Assembly (NCBI GenBank): GCA_000987045.1
Contig: LAKY01000050.1
Span: 62,001 to 126,000, forward strand
DNA: 64,000 nucleotides
Direction: 5' to 3'
Source: Clostridiales bacterium PH28_bin88
Lineage (GTDB): Bacteria; Bacillota; PH28-bin88
Part shown: piece by piece, positions 57,421 through 64,000 of the stretch
How positions within the stretch are numbered: position 1 is the first letter of the stretch
Layout: each line of letters begins with the position of its first letter
Translations under genes and position numbers: made by a program
The notes under the pieces: generated by a model
The model's input: the letters and a program-made list of their open reading frames with translations, nothing else
Databases searched by the model: none
Told to the model about the DNA's origin: nothing

Positions 57421-57520
57421 AGGTTGCTTTAAAGAAAACTTGGCTTGGGCCAAGCCTTTGGCGCAGGCGGAAGCCTTAGTTGCACTTATGCCACAGAAAG
57501 TTATACTTTCTGATGGTGTA
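57421..57520 (+). repeat. Interspersed hairpin repeat, copy 2
   Basis: AAAGAAAACTTGGCTTGGGC and the following GCGCAGGCGGAAGCCTTAGT match copy 1 (16831-16925) in opposite orientation. Two stems are conserved: CTTGGC-TTGG-GCCAAG (57439-57454) and CAGAAAGT-TAT-ACTTTCTG (57494-57512). Copy 2 lies immediately upstream of the Panacea-domain gene. Confidence 0.8.
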
Positions 57521-57538
57521 AAGAAAGAGGAGATTACC

Positions 57539-58063
57539 ATGCCGGAATCACACAATGACAAAACCCTTTGTCTTCTTCGATATGTTGTTGACCGGGCTGG
57601 GGGTGGAGTACCGGGGAACCACCTGATTAAGCTGCTGTACCTGATCGACCTGGAATGGGTCAGGTATACGGGGCGCCAGGTTACTGGCTTGAAGTATGCC
57701 TTGCACGAATCCGGCCCGTGGGACGGAAGCTTTGATCATTTGATGATGGAGTTGATTAACTTTCAGGTTACGGAGAGAACCTATTCCAGTAGGGCGGAGG
57801 CCGGAGGGAGTGAGGCCGGGGTTCACGCCGGTGATACCCTGTCCGAGCCGGAGCGCGACCTGGCCGATCATATCCTGGCATTGTACCGGGAAATGCCTGA
57901 TAAAGCCATGCTGGACGAGTACGTGTCCGGTACGCCTCCGTTACGGGCAGCCCGGAAAAAAGGGGAAGCGCTGGAACTCTCCCTGGAGGCGGGGGTTTAT
58001 CAAAAAGACCTCCGGCGATTGTCGAAAGAATTCAGTGACTTTGACGTGGTAGAGATCGGGTGA
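57539..58063 (+). CDS. Panacea-domain protein (putative antitoxin)
   Basis: This 174-residue protein starts at ATG 57539, after AGAGGAGA; the longer frame reads through repeat DNA. The Panacea (formerly DUF4065, SocA-like) signature is visible: NHLIKLLYLIDLEWVRYTGR followed by VTGLKYALHESGPWDGSFDH. Panacea domains serve as antitoxins in many unrelated toxin-antitoxin pairs. Here it overlaps by 4 nt a gene with a zinc ribbon and a MazF/PemK-like fold, which fits an antitoxin-first operon. A low-complexity Gly/Glu insert (about 80-100) separates the two helical parts. Confidence 0.85.
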   Translation: MPESHNDKTLCLLRYVVDRAGGGVPGNHLIKLLYLIDLEWVRYTGRQVTGLKYALHESGPWDGSFDHLMMELINFQVTERTYSSRAEAGGSEAGVHAGDTLSEPERDLADHILALYREMPDKAMLDEYVSGTPPLRAARKKGEALELSLEAGVYQKDLRRLSKEFSDFDVVEIG

Positions 58064-58533
58064 GGCTGTTGAACCAGGAGCTTACTCAAACCAGGGATTT
58101 TCGCCGGAAACTGATTTACAAGGTCAGCGCGCTCAAGTTCACCACCAGGTGCATCGAATGCGACCAGCTTTTCGTCGGCCAGCTCCCCGAACCGACTTAC
58201 GACCTCAAATGCCCCCACTGCGGAGCGGATAATGACCCCGACCACGTCCAAAGAGGATACCGGCCTTTTCTGATCGTGCAGAACGAAAGCTATACCGCGC
58301 CGCTGACCACGGTACTGGCCGTTCCCATTACCACTTCAGTCCTGGCTAAAAACAAGATCGGCGCGGTCCGCATCCCCCCACCCATCATGCCGGAGGATTC
58401 CTACGCCCTCTGCTGGCAGCCCCGTCCCCTCAACAAGACGAATTTCTTCGCCGAAAAGAAGATCGGCGAGATCGATGACAAGATCATGAAAGAAGTGGAC
58501 AAGTGGCTAATCAAGTTGATGGCCCTCCACTAG
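58060..58533 (+). CDS. Zinc-ribbon plus MazF/PemK-like protein (putative toxin)
   Basis: This 157-residue protein overlaps the Panacea gene by 4 nt (GTGA). Residues 31-54 form a zinc ribbon (CIEC and CPHC). From about residue 64 the sequence RGYRPFLIVQNESYTAPLTT, with VLAVPITTS, matches the MazF/PemK beta-barrel core, and a C-terminal helix (DDKIMKEVDKWLIKLMAL) is like that of PemK-type toxins. Known MazF proteins cleave RNA at short sequences. The N-terminal zinc ribbon is an addition that could guide the protein to RNA or to ribosomes. Active-site residues were not verified individually, so toxicity is inferred. Confidence 0.75.
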   Translation: MRLLNQELTQTRDFRRKLIYKVSALKFTTRCIECDQLFVGQLPEPTYDLKCPHCGADNDPDHVQRGYRPFLIVQNESYTAPLTTVLAVPITTSVLAKNKIGAVRIPPPIMPEDSYALCWQPRPLNKTNFFAEKKIGEIDDKIMKEVDKWLIKLMALH

Positions 58534-58665
58534 AAGCGCTGATTTAATGAATTATTGTAGAATCATGTATACTTGTTGTGGAACCATTGACAGTTGCTGG
58601 AGTATGGAGTATCCTACTAATACGACCCAATTTTCAAAATCTTTATGGGTCCGGGGGGATGCTTC

Positions 58666-58758
58666 ATGGCCATTGTTTGGGTGCTGCTGATCTTATTTGG
58701 CCCGCTCGTGGTCCTGGACGTGGTTACTAAAAAGACCTACGTCCACGGAGCCGAATAA
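58666..58758 (+). CDS. 30-residue single-helix membrane microprotein
   Basis: A short frame with a strong ribosome site (GGGGGGAT, 6 nt before ATG) encodes one hydrophobic helix (AIVWVLLILFGPLVVLDVV) and a basic/polar tail (TKKTYVHGAE). A Rho-independent terminator follows within 40 bp. Good translation signals and a clean helix make a real small protein likely. The function is unknown. Confidence 0.6.
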   Translation: MAIVWVLLILFGPLVVLDVVTKKTYVHGAE

Positions 58759-58796
58759 TCCCAAAACATAGAGTCCTCCGAGACCAAAAGTGTTGA

Positions 58797-58818
58797 AAAC
58801 CGCCGTCGGGCGGTTTTT
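58797..58818. terminator. Bidirectional terminator
   Basis: AAACCGCC / GGCGGTTT (8 bp, 4-nt loop) with T-runs on both strands. It lies between the microprotein and the convergent gene at 58846. Confidence 0.8.
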
Positions 58819-58845
58819 GTGCTTCGATGAGCATGTGTTCACAAT

Positions 58846-59040
58846 CTACATGATCTGTTCGCACCGTTCCTGGGCTTCCCGCAGCAGGTTACCGGCCTTG
58901 GAGCACATCGTGTCCAACTGCTGGGCCTGGGAACTCTGGGGGAGTTGCTTGATCATCTGGCCCATTTTCATTAACTGGTCCTGCGCCTGCCGGATGCTGT
59001 TTTGCAGTTCGGCCTGAACGCTGGTATCAACCACCGACAT
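58846..59040 (-). CDS. Small helical protein (DUF1657-like)
   Basis: This 64-residue, Gln-rich helical protein (VQAELQNSIRQAQDQLMKMG, then CSKAGNLLREAQERCEQIM) on the reverse strand is preceded by GGGAGGTG. ATG 59040 is very close to that site; a GTG six bases further in (59034) is also possible. The pattern resembles DUF1657 proteins, small Gln-rich helical proteins often found in sporeformers, but the match is only moderate. Role unknown. Confidence 0.65.
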   Translation of the reverse strand: MSVVDTSVQAELQNSIRQAQDQLMKMGQMIKQLPQSSQAQQLDTMCSKAGNLLREAQERCEQIM

Positions 59041-59191
59041 CACCTCCCGGGTGAATCATTTACCAAAGCCCGGTGGATTATGCGGGATACCCCTGGAGAA
59101 TTCTCCGGCATCAGGGTATAATGAGGAGAAATGCACTTAAAAAAGGTGACAGCATGATGAGGGTCACTATCGTGGAGGAATAGACCGGCAA

Positions 59192-60973
59192 ATGAAGCAA
59201 AACCTGATCCGTAACCTGGCGATTATCGCCCACGTGGACCATGGCAAGACCACTCTGGTGGACGGGATGCTGAAGCAGAGCGGGATATTTCACGAGCGGC
59301 AGGTGGTGGAGGAGCGTATCCTGGACAGGAACGACCTGGAACGGGAACGGGGCATCACCATCATGGCCAAGAATACCGCGGTATTCTACCGCGGGTACAA
59401 ATTAAACATCGTGGATACCCCCGGCCACGCCGACTTCGGCGGGGAGGTGGAGCGCATCGTGCAGATGGTGGATGGCGTGCTGCTGCTGGTGGATGCCTTC
59501 GAGGGCCCGATGCCGCAGACCCGCTTCGTCCTCCGCAAGGCGCTGGAGGCGGGCCTGATGCCCATCGTGGTCATCAACAAGATCGACCGGCCCAGTGCCA
59601 GGCCGGCGGAGGTGCTGGACGAGGTCCTGGACCTGTTTATTGAACTGGGGGCCAGCGATGAGCAACTGGATTTCCCGGTGGTGTACACCGTGGCCAGCAC
59701 CGGGGTAGCGTCCCTGGACCCTGAAAAACCCGGTACCGACCTGGCCCCTTTGTTTGACACGGTTGTGGAGCATATCCCCGCTCCCGGCGGAGACGCTTTA
59801 GCGCCCCTGCAGCTGGGGGTAACCATGATCAGTTACGACCCCTACCTGGGCCGCCAGGCAATCGGCCGCCTGCACAACGGCACCATCCGCTCCAAACAGG
59901 AAGTGGCGGTAATCCGGGCGGACGGGAAACTCATGCGGGAACGGGTGGCGGGGCTGTATGTGTTTGACGGGCTCAGCAAGGTGGCCGTGGAGGAGGCCTC
60001 GGCCGGGGAAATCGTGGTGGTGGCGGGCCTCGGTGAGGTCAACGTCGGTAATACCGTGGCCGACCCGGAACACCCCGCGGCCCTGGACTTTGTGATCATC
60101 GACGAACCCACCGTCTCGGTGACTTTTCTGGTCAATAAGAGCCCCTTTGCGGGGCGGGAGGGTGAGTACGTCACCTCCCGCAAACTGGCCGAACGCCTGC
60201 GGCGGGAACTGGAATCCGACGTCAGCCTCCGGGTGGAGGAGACCGGGTCCCCCGACGCCTTTGTGGTCTCGGGCCGCGGCGAACTGCACCTTGCCATCCT
60301 GATGGAGACCATGCGCCGGGAGGGCTACGAGTTCGAGGTCTCCCGGCCGCAGGTGATCCTGAAAGAGATCGACGGGGTGAACCGCGAGCCCGTCGAGGAA
60401 CTGGCGGTGGATGTTCCCGAAGAGTACGTGGGGATGGTCATCGAACGCCTTGGGCCGCGGAAGAGCGAACTGGTCAACATGGAGCACCAGCCGGACGGGC
60501 GCGTGTTGTTGACCTTCCACGTACCCACCCGGGGGCTGTTCGGGTTTCGTTCCGAGTTCCTCACCGGGACCAAGGGCATGGGGACCATGTCTCATTCCTT
60601 CCACCACTATGCGCCGCACCGGGGCGACATCGAAACCCGCACCCGGGGGTCCATGGTGGCCTTTGAAACAGGGGAGACAACCGCCTACGGCCTGGAGAAC
60701 GCCCAGGAGCGGGGAGAACTGTTCGTGGGGGTAGGAGTCCCTGTCTACCGGGGGATGGTGGTGGGTGAGAATTCCCGCCCCGGCGACCTGCCCATCAACG
60801 TCTGCAAGAAAAAGCAGTTAACCAACGTCCGCAGTTCCACCGCCGAGGTTTCGACCAAGCTGACCCCGCCCCGGCAGATGAGCCTGGAGCAGTGCCTGGA
60901 GTTTATTTCAGGCGACGAATTGCTGGAAGTAACCCCCAGGTCCCTCCGGATGCGTAAGAAAACTATTGTATAG
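59192..60973 (+). CDS. typA: Ribosome-associated GTPase TypA/BipA
   Basis: This 593-residue translational GTPase is related to EF-G and LepA. G1 is HVDHGKTT (14-21), G2 lies in [16 protein letters not shown]3 is [14 protein letters not shown], and G4 is NKIDR. The remaining domains follow in order, with the TypA-specific C-terminal [20 protein letters not shown] and [19 protein letters not shown]. TypA assists 50S assembly and growth at low temperature or under stress. The ATG is 13 nt from GGAGGA, slightly long, but the N-terminus [16 protein letters not shown] is standard. The 3' end is nearly convergent with a broken exchanger gene (2-bp gap). Confidence 0.97.
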   Translation: MKQNLIRNLAIIAHVDHGKTTLVDGMLKQSGIFHERQVVEERILDRNDLERERGITIMAKNTAVFYRGYKLNIVDTPGHADFGGEVERIVQMVDGVLLLVDAFEGPMPQTRFVLRKALEAGLMPIVVINKIDRPSARPAEVLDEVLDLFIELGASDEQLDFPVVYTVASTGVASLDPEKPGTDLAPLFDTVVEHIPAPGGDALAPLQLGVTMISYDPYLGRQAIGRLHNGTIRSKQEVAVIRADGKLMRERVAGLYVFDGLSKVAVEEASAGEIVVVAGLGEVNVGNTVADPEHPAALDFVIIDEPTVSVTFLVNKSPFAGREGEYVTSRKLAERLRRELESDVSLRVEETGSPDAFVVSGRGELHLAILMETMRREGYEFEVSRPQVILKEIDGVNREPVEELAVDVPEEYVGMVIERLGPRKSELVNMEHQPDGRVLLTFHVPTRGLFGFRSEFLTGTKGMGTMSHSFHHYAPHRGDIETRTRGSMVAFETGETTAYGLENAQERGELFVGVGVPVYRGMVVGENSRPGDLPINVCKKKQLTNVRSSTAEVSTKLTPPRQMSLEQCLEFISGDELLEVTPRSLRMRKKTIV

Positions 60974-60975
60974 GC

Positions 60976-61650
60976 TCAGATGAGGATGGCTACTACCACA
61001 AACACCAGGTACAGGGCGCCGTTCAGGACCAGGGTGGAGGGGCGCAATGTCTTTTTAAGCTTTAAGCTGGCGTAAACAAGCCCTGCGCCGGCCAGGGCCA
61101 GGATCACACTGATTACCGCCAGGTCGGACAGTACCCATGGCGTGAGGGCGATACCCAGCGCGGGGATCATGGAACTCTGAAAGACCATCGCGCCGGTGAT
61201 GTTGCCCAGGGCCAGCGTATCCTTGCCCTGTCGCACCCAGATGAGGCTGTTGAATTTCTCCGGCAGTTCCGTGGCGATGGGAGCGATAATGATGGACAGC
61301 ACAAAGGGTGAGATGTGCAGGATTTCAGCCACGTGCTCGATCCCGTCTACGAACAGGTGAGCCCCGAAAATGATCCCTCCCAGGGCGGTGAGCACCTGCG
61401 CAAGCACCAGGGGGGTTGCCGGGTCGTGTTGCTTCCTCGCGAAAATCCGCCGCCTTCCCGGTACCGAACAGGATGGCGATGACCGGGATCATGGACTCGG
61501 GCAAGGCGGTCCCGACCGCGGCCAGCACGCTGCCTACCGCCCCTCGGAGAGCTTCAACTTTTTGCCCAGCCACGCCACACCGTTGGTAAAGACCTCGGCG
61601 CTCAAGAGGATCAGTGCCAGGCCACCAGTTAACAATACTAGGGTTAACAT
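60976..61650 (-). pseudogene. CaCA-family cation exchanger, frameshifted and internally deleted
   Basis: On the reverse strand a well-formed start (AAGGAG, ATG 61650) reads MLTLVLLTGGLALILLSAEV, then hits TAG at 61536-61534 after 38 codons. A one-base change near 61540 shifts to the frame GSVLAAVGTALPESMIPVIA; another near 61440 shifts to VLAQVLTALGGIIFGAHLFV and on to the end. Both alpha-repeat motifs (GTALPES and APIATELPEK) survive, but about 80-100 residues expected between them are missing. Intact relatives exchange calcium, sodium or manganese. The gene lies behind a manganese riboswitch, which points to a former manganese exporter. Confidence 0.85.
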
Positions 61651-61694
61651 AGCTTTCTCCTTTTCATAGTTGTTTGCCGACAGGTCTTAGCATA

Positions 61695-61845
61695 CACAAA
61701 AAGCGAGACCTCCACGCACTTGGCGTAAAAGTCTCGCTTTAGCCGCCTGACATACTGCGGGCTAATGCCAAGCCGGGCCCCAAGGCCGGAATGACGACTT
61801 GGCAACCCGGGTGAGAACACCCGGGCAGCTACTCCCCTGTTCGAC
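61695..61845 (-). ncRNA. yybP-ykoY manganese riboswitch with terminator
   Basis: Reverse-strand sequence shows the conserved GGGGAGTAGC (61837-61828), GTCGTCATTCCGG and GGCTTGGCATTAGC segments, and GCGAGACTTTT, matching the yybP-ykoY aptamer layout. The final GCGAGAC pairs with GTCTCGC (61703-61709 / 61731-61737), giving a 10-bp terminator with a T-rich tail. Metal binding in this class frees the message by preventing the terminator. It controls the broken exchanger at 60976. Confidence 0.9.
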
Positions 61846-61851
61846 AGGACA

Positions 61852-61880
61852 ATTGTACATGGTATCAAGCAGCCAGTCAA
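61852..61880 (-). promoter_or_regulatory. Promoter of the riboswitch transcript
   Basis: On the reverse strand TTGACT (61880-61875), a 17-nt spacer and TACAAT (61857-61852), immediately upstream of the aptamer. Confidence 0.75.
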
Positions 61881-61985
61881 TAGGGGGAAAGATGGGACAA
61901 ATTCGCGGAAGGAAAACGGGCTTTAACATAGAAAACAACCAGAGTAATTAATCTGCCTGATCAGGCCGGGAAAGTTGGGGCATTC

Positions 61986-62495
61986 TTGATTACGGTTATA
62001 ATCATTTTAGGTATCCAGCTGGTTTATGTCTCTTTTTTTACCCTGCGGATGATCCTGATGCTTAAAGGCCGGGTCTTCTTCGCTTCCCTCTTGAGTTCTG
62101 TAGAAGTTTTTGTTTACCTTACGGGTCTTTCCCTGGTGATCAATAGCCTGAACAACCCCCTGAACGTTGCCGCGTACTGTGGCGGTTACGCCATGGGCGT
62201 CGTGCTGGGCTCCAAGATCGAGGAGTGGATGGCCCTGGGTTTTGTGACAGTGGAGGTCATCACCCGGGATACCTCGCGATCTATCCCCGAACAACTGCGC
62301 AACCGGGGCTACGGCGTTACCAACTGGCTGGCCGAAGGCAGGGAGGGATCAAGGCAGGTGCTCAAGGTGCTCACGAAGAGGAGGAACCTGGCGCTGCTTC
62401 AGGAAACCATCCTGTCCATGGACGATAAGGCCTTCATCGTTTCCTACGAACCCAAGGCCTTTAACGGGGGCTTCCTGGCCAGGCGGGTGCTGTGA
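61986..62495 (+). CDS. UPF0316 (DUF2179/DUF5698) membrane protein
   Basis: This 169-residue protein has an N-terminal membrane part of three helices (about 1-20, 32-52, 60-78; RMILMLKGRVFFASLLSSVE and AAYCGGYAMGVVLGSKIEE) and a C-terminal soluble DUF2179-type domain (VEVITRDTSRSIPEQLRNRG to the end). The family (YebE type) is widespread in Firmicutes and of unknown function. The start is TTG 61986 with a weak TTGGGG site. It is divergent from the exchanger pseudogene and precedes recD2. Confidence 0.9.
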   Translation: MITVIIILGIQLVYVSFFTLRMILMLKGRVFFASLLSSVEVFVYLTGLSLVINSLNNPLNVAAYCGGYAMGVVLGSKIEEWMALGFVTVEVITRDTSRSIPEQLRNRGYGVTNWLAEGREGSRQVLKVLTKRRNLALLQETILSMDDKAFIVSYEPKAFNGGFLARRVL

Positions 62496-62563
62496 ACCAG
62501 TGGTCATCGGTTAATCTTCAAGCCGCGGACGCGGCACCATAAGACAGCAGGAGGACATTGTCG

Positions 62564-64000
62564 GTGGAACGGTTCAGCGGTTACCTAGAAAAGGTGTTCT
62601 TCCAGCAGGACGACTGGCTGGCGGGCCTGTTTTGCGCCCTGGACGAGCAGGGCGAGGTAACGCAGGTGATCAAGGTGACGGGGAGCTTCTACAAGGTGAC
62701 CCCCGGTGACCAGCTTACCATCTGGGGTACCTGGCAGACCCACCGGCAGTACGGCGAGCAGTTGGCGGTGGAGCGGTACGAGCGGCCGGTGCCCACCTCC
62801 CTGGAGGCGCTGAAGAGCTACCTGGGCTCCGGCCTAGTTAAAGGGGTGGGACCTGTAACGGCAGGCCGGATCGTGGACCACTTCGGCGAGGCCACCCTGG
62901 CCGTGGCCATGCATGAACCCCACAGGCTGGCGGAGGTGCGGGGAATCTCACCGGAAAAAGCCGGGGAAATCGGCCGGGCGGTGGAGGAAACCCTGGCCTT
63001 CCAGCAGGTGGTGTCCTTCCTGCTGCCCTACGGGGTCACCGCCCGGATGGCCCTGCGCATATTCAGGCAGTTGGGGTCCGCGACTATCGACCGTGTGCGG
63101 GAGAACCCGTATGTGCTGACCGAGGTGGACCTGATCGGCTTTGCCAGGGCGGATGCCATCGCCAGGGCCATGGGACTGGCCGGGGAGTCGCCGTACCGGA
63201 TCCGGGCCGCTCTCACCTACGTCCTCAAGGAGGCGGCGGAAAGGGACGGGCACTGTTTCCTCCCGCCGGAGGAACTGGCAGCCCGGGCGCTGGAAAAGCT
63301 GAACACGTCCGGGCTTGCGTTGGAAGACCTGCAGCGGGAACTGAACGCCCTGGTGGAGATGGGGCAGGTAGTCATGGAAGAAGGACGGGCGTACCTGGCT
63401 TATTACCACTTCCTGGAGGAACGGGCCGCCCGGAGGGTGAAGGAATTCCTGGCGGTGCCGGCGGGTCCGGCGCCCCGGAGCTTGGCGGAACTGCTGGATG
63501 CATACCAGGCGGAGAGCGGCATTACCCTGGCTGCCGCCCAGCAGGAGGCGGTCAGCAGGGTTTGCACCGAGGGCTTCCTGGTGCTTACCGGCGGGCCGGG
63601 GACCGGCAAAACCCAGACCATCAGGGCGGCGATCGAGGTCTTTAGCCGGCTGCGGCAAATCCAGGGGATGGAATGCCGCATCCGGCTGGCGGCGCCCACC
63701 GGCCGTGCCTCAAGGCGCATGGCGGAGGTTACCGGGTTTGAAGCCATGACCCTGCACCGGCTGTTGGGGCTGAAACCCGGTGAACATGCGGCCCAGGAGG
63801 TCAAGGCCGATCTGCTGGTGGTGGACGAGTTTTCCATGGTCGACCTGCCGCTGTTCGAGAGCCTGATCCACGCCGTTGAACCGGGAACCAAGGTACTGCT
63901 GGTCGGCGATGCGGACCAGCTCCCCTCCGTGGGGCCGGGCAATGTCCTTAAAGACCTCCTGGCCGCGGGGGTAGCCGCGGTGCACTTGACGGAGATCTTC
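62564..64000 (+). CDS. recD2: RecD2-type (RecD/TraA) helicase, 3' end outside window
   Basis: The frame is open for 479 codons to the window edge. GTG 62564 follows AGGAGG by 9 nt; TTG 62558 is in frame but too close. The RecD2 N-terminal region (about 1-95) with MERFSGYLEKVFFQQDDWLA is followed by the helix-hairpin-helix segment (GSGLVKGVGPVTAGRIVDHF, then LAEVRGISPEKAGEI). The SF1B helicase motor then begins: motif I GGPGTGKTQT, motif Ia AAPTGRASRRMAE, motif II VDEFSMVD (usually VDESSMVD) and motif III GDADQLPSVGPG. Full-length RecD2 is about 720-740 residues, so roughly a third is missing. It is a 5'-3' DNA helicase linked to replication-fork and repair tolerance. Confidence 0.95.
   Translation, partial: MERFSGYLEKVFFQQDDWLAGLFCALDEQGEVTQVIKVTGSFYKVTPGDQLTIWGTWQTHRQYGEQLAVERYERPVPTSLEALKSYLGSGLVKGVGPVTAGRIVDHFGEATLAVAMHEPHRLAEVRGISPEKAGEIGRAVEETLAFQQVVSFLLPYGVTARMALRIFRQLGSATIDRVRENPYVLTEVDLIGFARADAIARAMGLAGESPYRIRAALTYVLKEAAERDGHCFLPPEELAARALEKLNTSGLALEDLQRELNALVEMGQVVMEEGRAYLAYYHFLEERAARRVKEFLAVPAGPAPRSLAELLDAYQAESGITLAAAQQEAVSRVCTEGFLVLTGGPGTGKTQTIRAAIEVFSRLRQIQGMECRIRLAAPTGRASRRMAEVTGFEAMTLHRLLGLKPGEHAAQEVKADLLVVDEFSMVDLPLFESLIHAVEPGTKVLLVGDADQLPSVGPGNVLKDLLAAGVAAVHLTEIF

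Overview
The window looks like a chromosomal segment of an anaerobic, fairly GC-rich member of the Clostridia. A Desulfotomaculum/Pelotomaculum-like Peptococcaceae lineage is my best guess, inferred from gene content rather than measured. The evidence is the rapZ-yvcK-whiA cluster, sigma-54 followed by a cggR-gap-pgk-tpiA-gpmI-eno-secG block, a membrane pyrophosphatase, an rnr-smpB-ssrA neighbourhood, a six-heme cytochrome, and strong Gram-positive Shine-Dalgarno sites with frequent GTG and TTG starts. No rRNA, tRNA or CRISPR array was seen.

Layout. 1-3.4 kb: the end of a TPM-domain protein, a membrane protein, a deoC remnant and an HtrA protease. 3.4-6.7 kb: an AT-rich accessory island with a HEPN-like gene and an 876-residue double-NTPase. 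6.7-12.2 kb: uvrA, with a probable LexA box, and uvrC. 12.2-17.8 kb: an EamA transporter, an M1 peptidase, a Rossmann-chemoreceptor fusion, a HAD phosphatase and a PHP protein. 17.9-23.7 kb: rapZ-yvcK-whiA, an acyltransferase, a DUF1405 protein and rpoN. 24.2-30.2 kb: a GntR regulator, a TAXI-type TRAP transporter and two tandem NicX/M29-like genes, lying between rpoN and cggR. 30.4-40.2 kb: the glycolytic operon, secG and hppA. 40.3-45.7 kb: an esterase, a hotdog thioesterase, an HD protein, RNase R and a multiheme cytochrome. 45.8-48.7 kb: smpB and ssrA, then accessory genes. 48.8-58.8 kb: RarD, an RND pump, an MBL hydrolase, EamA, MarR, a Panacea/MazF-like toxin-antitoxin pair and a microprotein. 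58.8-64 kb: TypA, a broken cation exchanger behind a manganese riboswitch, an UPF0316 protein and the start of RecD2.

The most striking feature is the tmRNA gene. Its T-loop is split by an apparent 253-nt ORF-less group I intron; removing it restores a canonical 351-nt tmRNA. A truncated relative of the intron's 5' half lies about 1 kb downstream. Other unusual items are the HEPN/BolA-like/KGGVGR/P-loop island, a Phd-Uma2 fusion behind a three-fold TAGCTA operator, a Rossmann-chemoreceptor fusion, a roughly 100-bp interspersed hairpin repeat with four copies, and several decayed genes (deoC, a PfpI-family gene, a methyltransferase stub and the exchanger).

Working logic: the core blocks are conserved housekeeping operons for glycolysis, nucleotide excision repair, envelope and sporulation regulation, and trans-translation with RNase R. 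Accessory genes, repeats and pseudogenes sit in the gaps between them, which marks those gaps as the turnover points of this region.
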